From Ruminiclostridium sp. (GTDB lineage Bacteria; Bacillota; Clostridia; Oscillospirales; Ruminococcaceae), in contig JAGBLA010000083.1 of NCBI GenBank assembly GCA_017635675.1, positions 1 through 43,738 of the forward strand: 43,738 nucleotides of DNA, in the 5' to 3' direction. Position numbers and translations under genes: made by a program. The notes below the pieces were generated by a model that was not told the DNA's origin, ran no database searches, and was given only the letters and a program-made list of their open reading frames with translations. Positions 16,013 through 23,059 of this stretch are shown here, piece after piece; positions within the stretch are counted from its first letter, which is position 1; every line of letters begins with the position of its first letter.

Positions 16013-16492
16013 TTATTTGTGGTACTTTCTGTTGTGTATGATAGTGAACGCGCGGTATATCTGCTCCGCAAGCATTATTCGTGCGAGACGGTGCGGGAAT
16101 GTCATCTCCGACATACTGAGCTTTAGGTTTCCGCGCTGCTTGACCCGTTCCGATAGTCCGCAGGAGCTGCCGATGATGAACACGAACGTTCCCGCGCCCT
16201 CTGCGCTCTCACGCGCGATATATTCAGCGAATTTCTCGCTGGAGAGCTGCTTTCCCTCGATGCACAGCGGGATAACGCGGCTCCCGTTCGGTATCTTTGC
16301 GAGAATCGCGTCCGCTTCCGTTTCAAGCGCCGCCGCGATCTCCTTCTCCGACGGGTCGTCCGGCAGCTTCACCTGCGTCACCTCGTCAACGGTCAGCTTG
16401 CAGAATGCCGACAGCCGCTTTTCATATTCCGCGAAAGCATCGGTCAGGAATTTGTCCTTCAGCCGCCCTACGGCTATCAGCTTTATCACCAT
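16013..16492 (-). CDS. rlmH: 23S rRNA m3-pseudouridine-1915 methyltransferase RlmH
   Basis: Predicted 159-residue SPOUT methyltransferase that methylates pseudouridine 1915 in helix 69 of 23S rRNA, using SAM. The full family length is present: the N-terminal KLIAVGRLKDKFLTDAFAEY strand-helix unit, a central PLCIEGKQLSSEKFAEYI, and the C-terminal trefoil-knot residues FVFIIGSSCGLSERVKQR, LSMSEMTFPHRLARIMLAEQ and YRAFTIIHNRKYHK. It overlaps the D,D-carboxypeptidase gene by 7 bp and abuts the DUF308-like gene without a gap. Confidence 0.97.
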   Translation of the reverse strand: MVIKLIAVGRLKDKFLTDAFAEYEKRLSAFCKLTVDEVTQVKLPDDPSEKEIAAALETEADAILAKIPNGSRVIPLCIEGKQLSSEKFAEYIARESAEGAGTFVFIIGSSCGLSERVKQRGNLKLSMSEMTFPHRLARIMLAEQIYRAFTIIHNRKYHK

Positions 16493-17937
16493 TTCGCACG
16501 AATATTTGCTTTACGCTGTCTGCGGGCTTCGAGCTTTGCTATCCTCGATTTCTGGACGGCGTTGAGTGTCACATCAGCGATGATAAGAATTGCCAGAGCC
16601 GCGACACAGAGCCGAAACCACCATTTGTCGAAGATGCTGTTTATCATGCGCATGGTATATTCAAACTGCGACAGCTCGATAGCCTGTGAAGCCACGATGT
16701 CTGTCGTCCAAAGGGTGTCGCCGTCAAGCTTCAATGTGAGAGTACCCATTACCTGACCCTTTTCGATAGGCGCTACCACCGCGCCGTTCTGATTGCGCTC
16801 GGCGGTGATGTTGGGGATCTGCTCTATGACCGCGGGGTCGAGGTCTTTCGGCAGCAGGGTGGAGAACGGAGCCGAGGGCTTGAGTATGACTACATCGGCG
16901 TTTTCGCCCATATCTACCTTGACGCTCGCTACCATGGTGTTTTCGTTCATGACTTCGCGTATGTCGAAGGTGCGGAACGCCCACTTGTACAGCGCGATGC
17001 TGTCCTTGAAATGACCGTTGAGGCGGTTGCCCTCCTCGTCGGTGTAGGGAGCGCCGCAGGTCACGAGAATGTAGTTGAAGCCGTTCTGTGACGCGGAGGA
17101 GACGATGTTGGCAAAGCCCTTGTGGTACTCCGTCCACTCGCCGTTCTTGTCCTTGGTATAGTAATCGCCCATGCTTCCCGTCTTGAGACCGTTGGCAAAC
17201 TCGTAGTAATACGGGTTGTCTCCTACGTTGTTTATCAGTGAGTTCACGTTATACAGCGTGTAGGGGCTGGGATTGTAAGCGTTGGCAGGCATAACGTAGC
17301 TGTAAGTGTTGGATATCTCGACGATGTCGGGGCATTTGTCGTAGATATATTTCGCGATAAGGTACAGGTCGTAGGCGGTGGAATAGTTGTCCTCCTGCCA
17401 GAGCCCGTGGGTATTGCCGAAATGGGTGTTCTTGCAGCCTATCTCGGCAGCTTTCTTGTTCATGAGCGTGATGAACGCGGAGATGTCGCCTTTGCCGATG
17501 TTGTAGGCGATGACATTTCCGGCTTCGCAGCCCGATTTTATCAGAAGTCCGTAAAGGCAGTCCTTCATCGTGAGCGAGGTCTGACCCACAGCGAGCCCGC
17601 AGGTGCCTGCACCGTTCTTGTTGGGGTCGGGGTTGTTCCAGAATTCATCGGTAGCGTCGTATGTTACCTCCATGGGCATGGAGAGGTCGGAGCAGTTCTC
17701 CACCGCGACCACCGCAGTCATAAGCTTCGTTATCGACGCAGGCCAAATCTTCTCGTTTTCGTTCTTCGCGGCGATAACGGTACCGAGGTCGGTATTTACC
17801 ATATAATATGCGGTGCTGTACAGGTCTATGTCCGGGGTGAACGCGGCGGACGCCTTTGCGCTGAACGCTCCGGCGGGTATTAGTGCAAAAATCAACAGAA
17901 TAGACATAAACACAGCTGTAATTTTTATATTTCGCAT
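16486..17937 (-). CDS. D-alanyl-D-alanine carboxypeptidase (DacF-like, peptidase S11)
   Basis: Predicted 483-residue penicillin-binding protein of the S11 family, which trims the terminal D-Ala from peptidoglycan stem peptides outside the cell. A signal peptide covers residues 1-31. Catalytic motifs: SITK at 68-71 (Ser nucleophile) and KTG at 252-254. The second motif, normally SxN, reads SGC at 135-137, so Cys replaces Asn. GNTHGL near 174 is typical. A C-terminal membrane helix (about 438-460) and basic tail anchor it. The frame extends 20 codons further upstream, but AAGGTGG before ATG 17937 and the signal peptide define this start. Confidence 0.93.
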   Translation of the reverse strand: MRNIKITAVFMSILLIFALIPAGAFSAKASAAFTPDIDLYSTAYYMVNTDLGTVIAAKNENEKIWPASITKLMTAVVAVENCSDLSMPMEVTYDATDEFWNNPDPNKNGAGTCGLAVGQTSLTMKDCLYGLLIKSGCEAGNVIAYNIGKGDISAFITLMNKKAAEIGCKNTHFGNTHGLWQEDNYSTAYDLYLIAKYIYDKCPDIVEISNTYSYVMPANAYNPSPYTLYNVNSLINNVGDNPYYYEFANGLKTGSMGDYYTKDKNGEWTEYHKGFANIVSSASQNGFNYILVTCGAPYTDEEGNRLNGHFKDSIALYKWAFRTFDIREVMNENTMVASVKVDMGENADVVILKPSAPFSTLLPKDLDPAVIEQIPNITAERNQNGAVVAPIEKGQVMGTLTLKLDGDTLWTTDIVASQAIELSQFEYTMRMINSIFDKWWFRLCVAALAILIIADVTLNAVQKSRIAKLEARRQRKANIRAKW

Positions 17938-17981
17938 ATAGACAAAACCACCTTTTTGGTATATAATATATATTAAGCGAT

Positions 17982-18009
17982 TTGACATCGGGATCACATA
18001 TAATAAATT
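17982..18009 (+). promoter_or_regulatory. Possible sigma-A promoter in the divergent region
   Basis: TTGACA at 17982-17987 is perfect. A weak -10 (TAAATT 18004-18009) follows at 16 bp. It would read into the metallophosphoesterase gene at 18090 with a leader of about 75 nt rich in A and T. The opposite promoter for the carboxypeptidase must lie in the same 150-bp gap, but I cannot define it. Confidence 0.4.
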
Positions 18010-18089
18010 ATTATAGCATATTTTCCCGAAAAATAAAAGCCTTTTTTAAAGGTTTATTGAAAAATTTTTTAAAAAACAGGAAAAACGGT

Positions 18090-18770
18090 ATGATATTGGT
18101 CACAGGTGATATTCACGGGGACACAGGACGCTTCTCGGACAAGCGCATTAAGTCGCTGAAAAAGGGCGACACGCTGCTTATCTGCGGCGATCTCGGCTTC
18201 ATCTGGAACGGAAGCGATAAGGAAAAGCGGTTGCTGAAAAAGCTCGGGCGGCACAGGTACAATGTTCTGTTCGTTGAGGGAGCTCACGAGAACTTTGACG
18301 AGCTTGAGCAATACCCTACGGAGCAGTGGAACGGCGGCACCGTGCGTGTGATAAGCGGAAATCTGCGTCAGCTCGTCCGCGGGAACGTGTTCGTTATCGA
18401 GGGCAAGCGGATATTCGCCTTCGGCGGCGGCTCGGGGGAGATGAACGGCGGAACTGCGCCATGCAGCACCGCGACTGCCGAGAGATACGAGATACCGTCG
18501 CGCGAGGAGATCGCGGCTTCCGATGCCGTGCTCGCCGCAAATCAGTACACCGTGGATTACATAGTGACGTATGAGCCGCCCGTTACTATCGCGGAGTTCC
18601 TTGACCAGAAGGTCTCGGCTACCGATACGGTGGGCGTGTATCTTGAACGCAAGCGCTCGGAGATAACATTCAGACAGTGGTTTTTCGGCAAGCACCACCT
18701 CAACAAGCAGGTGCCGCCGAAGTTCACCGCGCTTTTTGACAATGTTGTAAATGCGGAAACGCTGAAATAA
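18090..18770 (+). CDS. Degenerate metallophosphoesterase
   Basis: Predicted 226-residue calcineurin-like metallophosphoesterase by fold. The first two metal motifs are intact: GDIHGD (Asp 7, His 9) and CGDLGF (Asp 34). The next ones are altered: GNHE reads GAHEN (Ala 65 for the metal-binding Asn), the usual TH..P reads TYEPP (Tyr 161), and the final GHxH reads GKHH at 200-203. With three ligand positions changed, ordinary two-metal catalysis is doubtful; a binding or single-metal role is possible. ATG 18090 is chosen because the family starts directly at the first strand. Upstream codons are AT-rich and unlike coding sequence. Confidence 0.85.
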   Translation: MILVTGDIHGDTGRFSDKRIKSLKKGDTLLICGDLGFIWNGSDKEKRLLKKLGRHRYNVLFVEGAHENFDELEQYPTEQWNGGTVRVISGNLRQLVRGNVFVIEGKRIFAFGGGSGEMNGGTAPCSTATAERYEIPSREEIAASDAVLAANQYTVDYIVTYEPPVTIAEFLDQKVSATDTVGVYLERKRSEITFRQWFFGKHHLNKQVPPKFTALFDNVVNAETLK

Positions 18771-18794
18771 ACAATATGAAAGGACATTAATAAA

Positions 18795-19031
18795 ATGGCG
18801 GAATTCAAGTATGAAATAGTTAAGGAGCTCGGAGTGATATCCGAGGGCGCGAGGGGCTGGAACAGAGAGCTCAACCTTGTGAGCTGGAACGATAAGCCCC
18901 CGAAGTACGATATACGCGACTGGGCTCCCGACCACGAAAAAATGGGAAAAGGCATCTCTATGACGGAGGAGGAGATGAACTCGCTCATCGAGCTCTTCAA
19001 CTCCCGCGACGAAGAGGACAGTTTCGAGTGA
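18795..19031 (+). CDS. PC4/YdbC-like nucleic-acid-binding protein
   Basis: Predicted 78-residue protein of the YdbC/PC4-like family, small beta-sheet proteins that bind single-stranded nucleic acid as dimers (known for the Lactococcus YdbC homologue). Recognisable features are KYEIVKELGVISEG, the WNRELNLVSWND strand pair, KYDIRDWAPDHEKMGKGI and a C-terminal helix (MTEEEMNSLIELF) for dimerisation. Full length for the family. AAAGGA precedes ATG 18795. It follows the degenerate phosphoesterase by 24 bp and is probably co-transcribed with it. Confidence 0.88.
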   Translation: MAEFKYEIVKELGVISEGARGWNRELNLVSWNDKPPKYDIRDWAPDHEKMGKGISMTEEEMNSLIELFNSRDEEDSFE

Positions 19032-19042
19032 GCCGCCCGCGG

Positions 19043-19160
19043 TCACGATTTGTAACATAGATAAGAAAATCATTTGTTTTCTTTGTATAGTTTTTATGTA
19101 ATTTCACAAAATATCTGTCAGATGTTTGTAAAATTCTGAATTGTGATTGACAAATCGTGA
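19043..19160. repeat. Widely spaced 11-bp inverted repeat upstream of a promoter
   Basis: TCACGATTTGT at 19043-19053 and its exact complement ACAAATCGTGA at 19150-19160. The right copy overlaps the -35 end and spacer of the promoter at 19147-19175. The spacing of about 107 bp centre to centre (close to ten helical turns) would suit a looping regulator; no cognate protein is known. Confidence 0.5.
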
Positions 19161-19175
19161 AAGCAGTGTTATAAT
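19147..19175 (+). promoter_or_regulatory. Consensus sigma-A promoter
   Basis: TTGACA (19147-19152), exactly 17 bp, then TATAAT (19170-19175). Predicted transcription start is near 19182. A 7-bp inverted repeat, TGTAAAA/TTTTACA (19185-19203), follows at the start of the transcript. The leader is about 58 nt to the gene at 19240. Confidence 0.92.
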
Positions 19176-19239
19176 TTACGTAGTTGTAAAATAGCGTTTT
19201 ACAGCGATAAATTGTTTTATGCTTACAGGAGGAAATGTC

Positions 19240-19524
19240 ATGACAACAAAGAATAAGGCTATCGTAGCACTCGTCTGCGGTATCGTAGGTCTTGTCGGCG
19301 GCTGGATCCCGGTAGTTCAGTACATTACCGGTGTACTCTCGATAGTAGCTATCATTTTCGGTGCTATGGCTCTAAAGGATAAGCCCGAGGGAAGCGAAAA
19401 GTCTATGGCTGTTGCAGGTCTCGTACTTGGTATCGTAGCTTGCGCTATCACACTGCTCGCAATACTTTGCGTAGTATGTGCCGCAGGTCTTGCTGTGGCT
19501 GCAGGAGCACAGATCCAGCAGTAA
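19240..19524 (+). CDS. Small DUF4190-like membrane protein
   Basis: Predicted 94-residue membrane protein with two to three hydrophobic segments: about 7-45 (ALVCGIVGLVGGWIPVVQYI and TGVLSIVAIIFGAMAL), then 57-90 (VAGLVLGIVACAITLLAILC). The pattern of a short hydrophilic turn with KDKPEGSEKSM between repeats resembles DUF4190 proteins, whose function is unknown. AGGAGG lies 8-13 nt before ATG 19240, so the in-frame ATG at 19219 is rejected. It stands alone behind a perfect promoter and before a strong terminator, which suggests high expression of a single-gene unit. Confidence 0.8.
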   Translation: MTTKNKAIVALVCGIVGLVGGWIPVVQYITGVLSIVAIIFGAMALKDKPEGSEKSMAVAGLVLGIVACAITLLAILCVVCAAGLAVAAGAQIQQ

Positions 19525-19549
19525 TACTTGCATCAGAGTACAGACCGTT

Positions 19550-19581
19550 CCCCGCTCATACCGAGCGGGGAGTGTTTTTTT
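19550..19581 (+). terminator. Intrinsic terminator abutting the next ribosome-binding site
   Basis: An 8-bp stem, CCCCGCTC (19550-19557) with GAGCGGGG (19563-19570) and a 5-nt loop, is followed by seven T at 19575-19581. GAGGTGG of the next gene begins at 19582, so no promoter fits between the two. Confidence 0.9.
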
Positions 19582-19595
19582 GAGGTGGTTTTATA

Positions 19596-20387
19596 ATGTT
19601 TCCGGGATTTTATCTTTTCGGAAGATTTATCAGCAGCTATGCGGTCATGGCGCTCGCGGGCGTTTTCACAGCCTGCCCCTTCGCTATCTTCACGCTTAAA
19701 AAGCGCACGGGCGACGGCTATCCTATGCTCGCCATGCTGCTTTTTTCGGCGATAGGCGTATTTGCCGGTGGGGGGCTGCTCTACGGCATTACCAACCATG
19801 AAAGCTGGTACCTGCTGTTCAGTGCAAAGGACATTGCCGAATGGTGGGGATACGCTAAGCTTATATTCGGCGGCTCGGTTTTTTACGGCGGGCTTATAGG
19901 CGGCATGATCGCCGCGCTTATCGTCATAAAGCGCAGAGGCTATCCCGCCGATCTTATGACAGATATCGCAGCGCCCACAGTGGCAATGTTTCACGGTTTC
20001 GGGCGGATAGGCTGCTTTCTCGGCGGCTGCTGCTACGGTGTCGAGGTGCCGTGGGGGATAACCTTTACCCACTCGCTCAACGAATCAGCCAACGGCGTGC
20101 CGCGTATGCCGGTGCAGCTCTTTGAATCCGCGTATGAATTTCTGCTTTTCTTCGTGCTGTGGCAGCTTTTAAAGCGGGATATCCTCAAAGGCAGGCTTTT
20201 TGCGCTGTACCTCGTTCTTTACGGAGTATTCCGCTACATCATAGAGTATTTCCGCGACGACAGCTACCGCGGATTTATATACGGCTTGTCAACGTCACAG
20301 CTTATAAGCATTTTAACGGTCATCGCCGGGGGAGTGTATATCGCGGTGCGGACTATGAGGTTTCACCATGACGCCGAATTGGAATAA
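19596..20387 (+). CDS. Divergent prolipoprotein diacylglyceryl transferase-like protein
   Basis: Predicted 263-residue polytopic membrane protein with about seven helices, clearly related to Lgt, which adds diacylglycerol from phosphatidylglycerol to the lipobox Cys. The Lgt signature appears as HGFGRIGCFLGGCCYG (133-148) and RYIIEYFRDD (213-222). Compared with E. coli Lgt, Arg 143, Arg 239 and Glu 243 have counterparts (Arg 137, Arg 213, Glu 217). Asn 146 and Glu 151 are both Cys (140, 145), and His 103 appears to be Tyr 97. It may therefore be a paralogue with a different acceptor or chemistry. GAGGTGG precedes ATG 19596. A lipoprotein gene follows after 26 bp. Confidence 0.88.
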   Translation: MFPGFYLFGRFISSYAVMALAGVFTACPFAIFTLKKRTGDGYPMLAMLLFSAIGVFAGGGLLYGITNHESWYLLFSAKDIAEWWGYAKLIFGGSVFYGGLIGGMIAALIVIKRRGYPADLMTDIAAPTVAMFHGFGRIGCFLGGCCYGVEVPWGITFTHSLNESANGVPRMPVQLFESAYEFLLFFVLWQLLKRDILKGRLFALYLVLYGVFRYIIEYFRDDSYRGFIYGLSTSQLISILTVIAGGVYIAVRTMRFHHDAELE

Positions 20388-20413
20388 CGAATTGTCGGAA
20401 TGGGGTTTATGAA

Positions 20414-20962
20414 ATGGGAAAAATAAAAAAAGCCGCGGCACTGCTGCTTTGTGCGGCAGCGCTTGCGGGCTGTTCGGATACAAAAAAAGAACCCGAGCCG
20501 CAGCAGGTGCATAATACGCTTCCGGCCGCGACTTCGGAGACGACCGAGTTCACGCCGCAGAAATATATCATAACCTGCGCGGAGCTCGCATACAAGACCA
20601 TACACGAGACAGATGAAGGGCTTCCGAATACTATGGAGGTCACTGACGACACCATGATATCGGACGTACTCGGCTATGATATGGAGAAGGCTGAGGATTT
20701 CAGCGTTTATATGCAGATGATAAGCACCGAGCTTTTCGAGCTTACCGTGATACGCGCCGCGGAGGATGATATAAATGGGTTCAAGGCGATGCTCGAAGAC
20801 CGCCGCAAATACTTGAGGGAGCAGGCGGCTTACTATCCGTCACAGGTCGCCGCAGCCGACGCGTGCGTCGTGGGCGAGCTCAACGGCGTGTGCTATCTGA
20901 TATGCAGCGAAAAGGCGGAAGAGCTTGAAAAGAAACTGATGTACTTTATAATGCGCAATTAA
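20414..20962 (+). CDS. DUF4358-like lipoprotein
   Basis: Predicted 182-residue lipoprotein. MGKIKK plus a hydrophobic Ala/Leu core ends in the lipobox LAGC (Cys 20). A Pro/Thr/Glu-rich spacer follows to about residue 48. The rest (about 50-182) matches the DUF4358 layout: an N-terminal helix, a strand region around FSVYMQMISTELFELTVI, a long helix (GFKAMLEDRRKYLREQAAYY), and YLICSEKAEELEKKLMYFI at the end. Function unknown. It directly follows the Lgt-like gene, so the two may be co-expressed, and it could be a substrate of that enzyme (inference). It converges with the next - strand gene, overlapping it by 4 bp. Confidence 0.82.
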   Translation: MGKIKKAAALLLCAAALAGCSDTKKEPEPQQVHNTLPAATSETTEFTPQKYIITCAELAYKTIHETDEGLPNTMEVTDDTMISDVLGYDMEKAEDFSVYMQMISTELFELTVIRAAEDDINGFKAMLEDRRKYLREQAAYYPSQVAAADACVVGELNGVCYLICSEKAEELEKKLMYFIMRN

Positions 20963-21306
20963 ATACGCTGTCCGAATCTGATGACAGTCTTGCGCATGAG
21001 ATCATAGTCCGCCTTGTAGTAGGGCGTGGACGCGCGGGGGAAGTCGTTCTCAAAAAGCTGTACAACGAAGTAAACGTCGGTGTAATCCTCGTTGTAAAAG
21101 AACGTACACTGCAGGAACGAGTTCTTGTCCGCGTAGTAGTTCACGGGCGTGAGCTTAGTCAGCTCATAAAGGTCGCTGTTCAGAAGTGCGGTAAGCTCCG
21201 GTATCTTCACCGGAGTGAACTGCACCTTTTTCGTTTTCGGCATGGAGAGCGCCGCCTTTTTCTCGTTGGACGGCGCTTCCTTTTCTTTCTTACGGAAAAA
21301 CAGCAT
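20959..21306 (-). CDS. Hypothetical 115-residue protein
   Basis: Predicted 115-residue soluble protein. The first 30 residues are Lys/Glu/Ala-rich and probably disordered (MLFFRKKEKEAPSNEKKAA). The remainder looks like a small alpha/beta domain with YYADKNSFLQCTFFYNEDYT and VYFVVQLFENDF strands. I recognise no family. The gap to the upstream pyrE gene is only 15 bp and both run the same way, so they are likely co-transcribed. No role in pyrimidine synthesis can be claimed. Confidence 0.7.
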   Translation of the reverse strand: MLFFRKKEKEAPSNEKKAALSMPKTKKVQFTPVKIPELTALLNSDLYELTKLTPVNYYADKNSFLQCTFFYNEDYTDVYFVVQLFENDFPRASTPYYKADYDLMRKTVIRFGQRI

Positions 21307-21321
21307 TGTTTTCCTCCCGGG

Positions 21322-21981
21322 TCATTCAGCGGCTCCGTACTGTGCGCGGTATGCTTTCATAGCGTCGAGGTACTGCTTGCCTTCGATCACTCCGTTTTCG
21401 ATAGCCGCGATTATATCGTTGATAGTGACAATGGAATACACCTTGACCCCGAATTCGTCGAACGCGGTCTGAACTGCGCTCTTGTCGCTGTCGAGCGCTT
21501 TCTCCATGCGGTCAACGGTTATCACCATGCCCGTGATGTTCACATCAGCCGCTCCTTTGAGCTTCGGCAGAACTTCGCGAAGCGCCTTACCGGAAGTCAT
21601 GACGTCTTCGATGATGACTACCTTCTCCCCGTCGGTGAGCTGCTTGCCGACGAACATTCCGCCCTCGCCGTGATCCTTGGCTTCCTTGCGGTCGAAGCAG
21701 TAGTTCACCTCGATGCCGTACTTGCTGTACAGCGCCGATGCAGCGCTTACCGCAAGCGGAACTCCCTTGTACGCGGGTCCGAACAGCGTGTCGGCTTCTA
21801 TGCCGTTAGCCTTGATGCACTCGGCATAGTAGCTTCCAAGCTCGGAAAGGTGTCTTCCGGTCTTATAGTTGCCTGTGTTGATGAAATAGGGGGCTTTTCT
21901 GCCGCTTTTGAGGGTGAAGTCACCGAATGTGAGCACGCCGCAGTCAGCCATGAATCTGATAAAGCTTTCTTTGTAGGTCAT
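21322..21981 (-). CDS. pyrE: Orotate phosphoribosyltransferase
   Basis: Predicted 219-residue type I phosphoribosyltransferase that joins orotate to PRPP, giving OMP in de novo pyrimidine synthesis. The PRPP-binding motif is VVIIEDVMTSGKALREV near residues 120-135. The N-terminal FTLKSGRKAPYFINTG loop and FGPAYKGVPLAVSAA are typical of PyrE, and the mobile catalytic loop is FDRKEAKDHGEGG. Full length. The other pyr genes are not in the window. A MITE-like palindrome lies 25 bp upstream of the start, so its promoter lies within or beyond that element. Confidence 0.97.
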   Translation of the reverse strand: MTYKESFIRFMADCGVLTFGDFTLKSGRKAPYFINTGNYKTGRHLSELGSYYAECIKANGIEADTLFGPAYKGVPLAVSAASALYSKYGIEVNYCFDRKEAKDHGEGGMFVGKQLTDGEKVVIIEDVMTSGKALREVLPKLKGAADVNITGMVITVDRMEKALDSDKSAVQTAFDEFGVKVYSIVTINDIIAAIENGVIEGKQYLDAMKAYRAQYGAAE

Positions 21982-22005
21982 GGTTTTTGTCCTTCCTGTT
22001 TATTC

Positions 22006-22170
22006 TAGGCTATACCGCACAAAGAGCGTATGCAGATTGCGCCGTCAGATTTTTCGTCAGATTGTACAGAAATGACGCAGGCTTGCTGGCGCAAGTCAAG
22101 GAATTTCTGTGCAAGATGACGGAATAATATGCAAGCAAGATGCGTGCGTCTATTTGTGCGGTATTGCCTA
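22006..22170. mobile_element. MITE-like palindromic element (165 bp) upstream of pyrE
   Basis: Ends are 18-bp inverted repeats with one mismatch (22006-22023 and 22153-22170), both beginning with TA outside GGC, which could be a TA target duplication. The interior is also self-complementary (ACAGAAAT near 22057 with ATTTCTGT near 22102; CTTGC/GCAAG near 22083-22096). No coding capacity. It lies between ribU and pyrE. Confidence 0.75.
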
Positions 22171-22232
22171 TATATTATACCATTATTCCGCGCTGTTTGC
22201 AATAGTTTTCGCAAAAACACACAGGACACATC

Positions 22233-22838
22233 TCAATACTTTCTCGTCACCCGGGCGAGGGGCTTGTAGATGAAGAATACGACGATAGAATCAAGCAGGA
22301 ACTTCACGAAGGTGAACGGCATATTGAACCATATCAGAGCGTCCCAGAGAGAGCCCACGCCGTTGTTTATCTCGCGGTACATTCCGAGTATAGCTTCCAT
22401 GGGAAGTCCGTAGAAGTTCTCGTAGAACGGGTAGGTAATGAAGAAGTTTATCGGCAGGCTTGCAAGCGCCACGATGACACAGCCGCCCAGCATAGCAAGT
22501 GCCGCGGTGCCTTTTGAGGGCTTTACCTTGTATATCAGCCATGCGGGAATCACCATTGCAATTCCGAGCAGGCAGTTGCACAGCTCTCCGACCCCGGCGG
22601 ACATTGATACCGCCATGTGTATGACGTTTTTCAGCACACACACAGCCACTCCCGAAAGGGGAGACACAAGAAAAGCCGCAAGTATAGCGGGCAGGTCTGA
22701 GAAGTCGAACTTCACGAAGCTCGGCATGAGCGGCACAGGGAACTCAAGGTACTGAAGTATCACGGCGATAGCGGAAAGTATCGCTGTGAGCGTAAGAAAA
22801 CGGACGTTGGTGGTTTTTTTGGTTGTTTTTTCTGACAT
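22233..22838 (-). CDS. ribU: Riboflavin ECF-transporter substrate-binding protein RibU
   Basis: Predicted 201-residue integral membrane S-component that binds riboflavin and works with a shared energy-coupling module (EcfA/A'/T, not in the window). About six helices, with typical RibU features: FLTLTAILSAIAVILQYLEFP at the N-terminus, PSFVKFDFSDLPAILAAFL, and VAVCVLKNVIHMAVS in the middle. The frame is open 29 codons further upstream, but that part crosses the riboswitch expression platform. GGAG about 7 nt before ATG 22838 sets the start. The FMN riboswitch immediately upstream confirms the vitamin B2 assignment. Confidence 0.95.
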   Translation of the reverse strand: MSEKTTKKTTNVRFLTLTAILSAIAVILQYLEFPVPLMPSFVKFDFSDLPAILAAFLVSPLSGVAVCVLKNVIHMAVSMSAGVGELCNCLLGIAMVIPAWLIYKVKPSKGTAALAMLGGCVIVALASLPINFFITYPFYENFYGLPMEAILGMYREINNGVGSLWDALIWFNMPFTFVKFLLDSIVVFFIYKPLARVTRKY

Positions 22839-22870
22839 GATGTACTCCATTTCCTTCGGAGGAACAAAAT

Positions 22871-22894
22871 GCCCCGCTGGTAATACAGCGGGGC
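22871..22894 (-). terminator. Terminator of the FMN riboswitch expression platform
   Basis: A 9-bp GC-rich perfect stem (GCCCCGCTG with CAGCGGGGC) and a 6-nt loop are followed on the - strand by ATTTTGTT. It lies between the aptamer and the ribU ribosome-binding site, as expected for transcription termination when FMN is bound. Confidence 0.88.
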
Positions 22895-22915
22895 TCACGT
22901 ATATACGCGTACTTG

Positions 22916-23025
22916 TTTCTTTCATCCGGACTATGACCGTCGGTATCGGAATTTCACCGATTCGGCACCGTGAGAGGTGTTCGCGGACTTTTACCGCCGG
23001 TGGGGGATCTCACCCCGCCCCGAAA
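22916..23025 (-). promoter_or_regulatory. FMN riboswitch (RFN element)
   Basis: Read on the - strand, the aptamer shows the conserved blocks GGGGCGGGGTGAGATCCCC, ACCGGCGGTAAAAGTCCGCG, TCGGTGAAATTCCGA, ACCGACGGTCATAGTCCGGA and the closing TGAAAGAA. Order and spacing match the six-helix FMN aptamer. It should reduce ribU expression when FMN is plentiful. Confidence 0.97.
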
Positions 23026-23059
23026 CATGATTTTTGTTTCTGCCGCACTTAAGCGGCGG

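Noticed and set aside
22005-22229. 74-codon - strand frame upstream of pyrE
   Set aside because: It lies almost wholly inside the MITE-like element and has no RBS or family signal.
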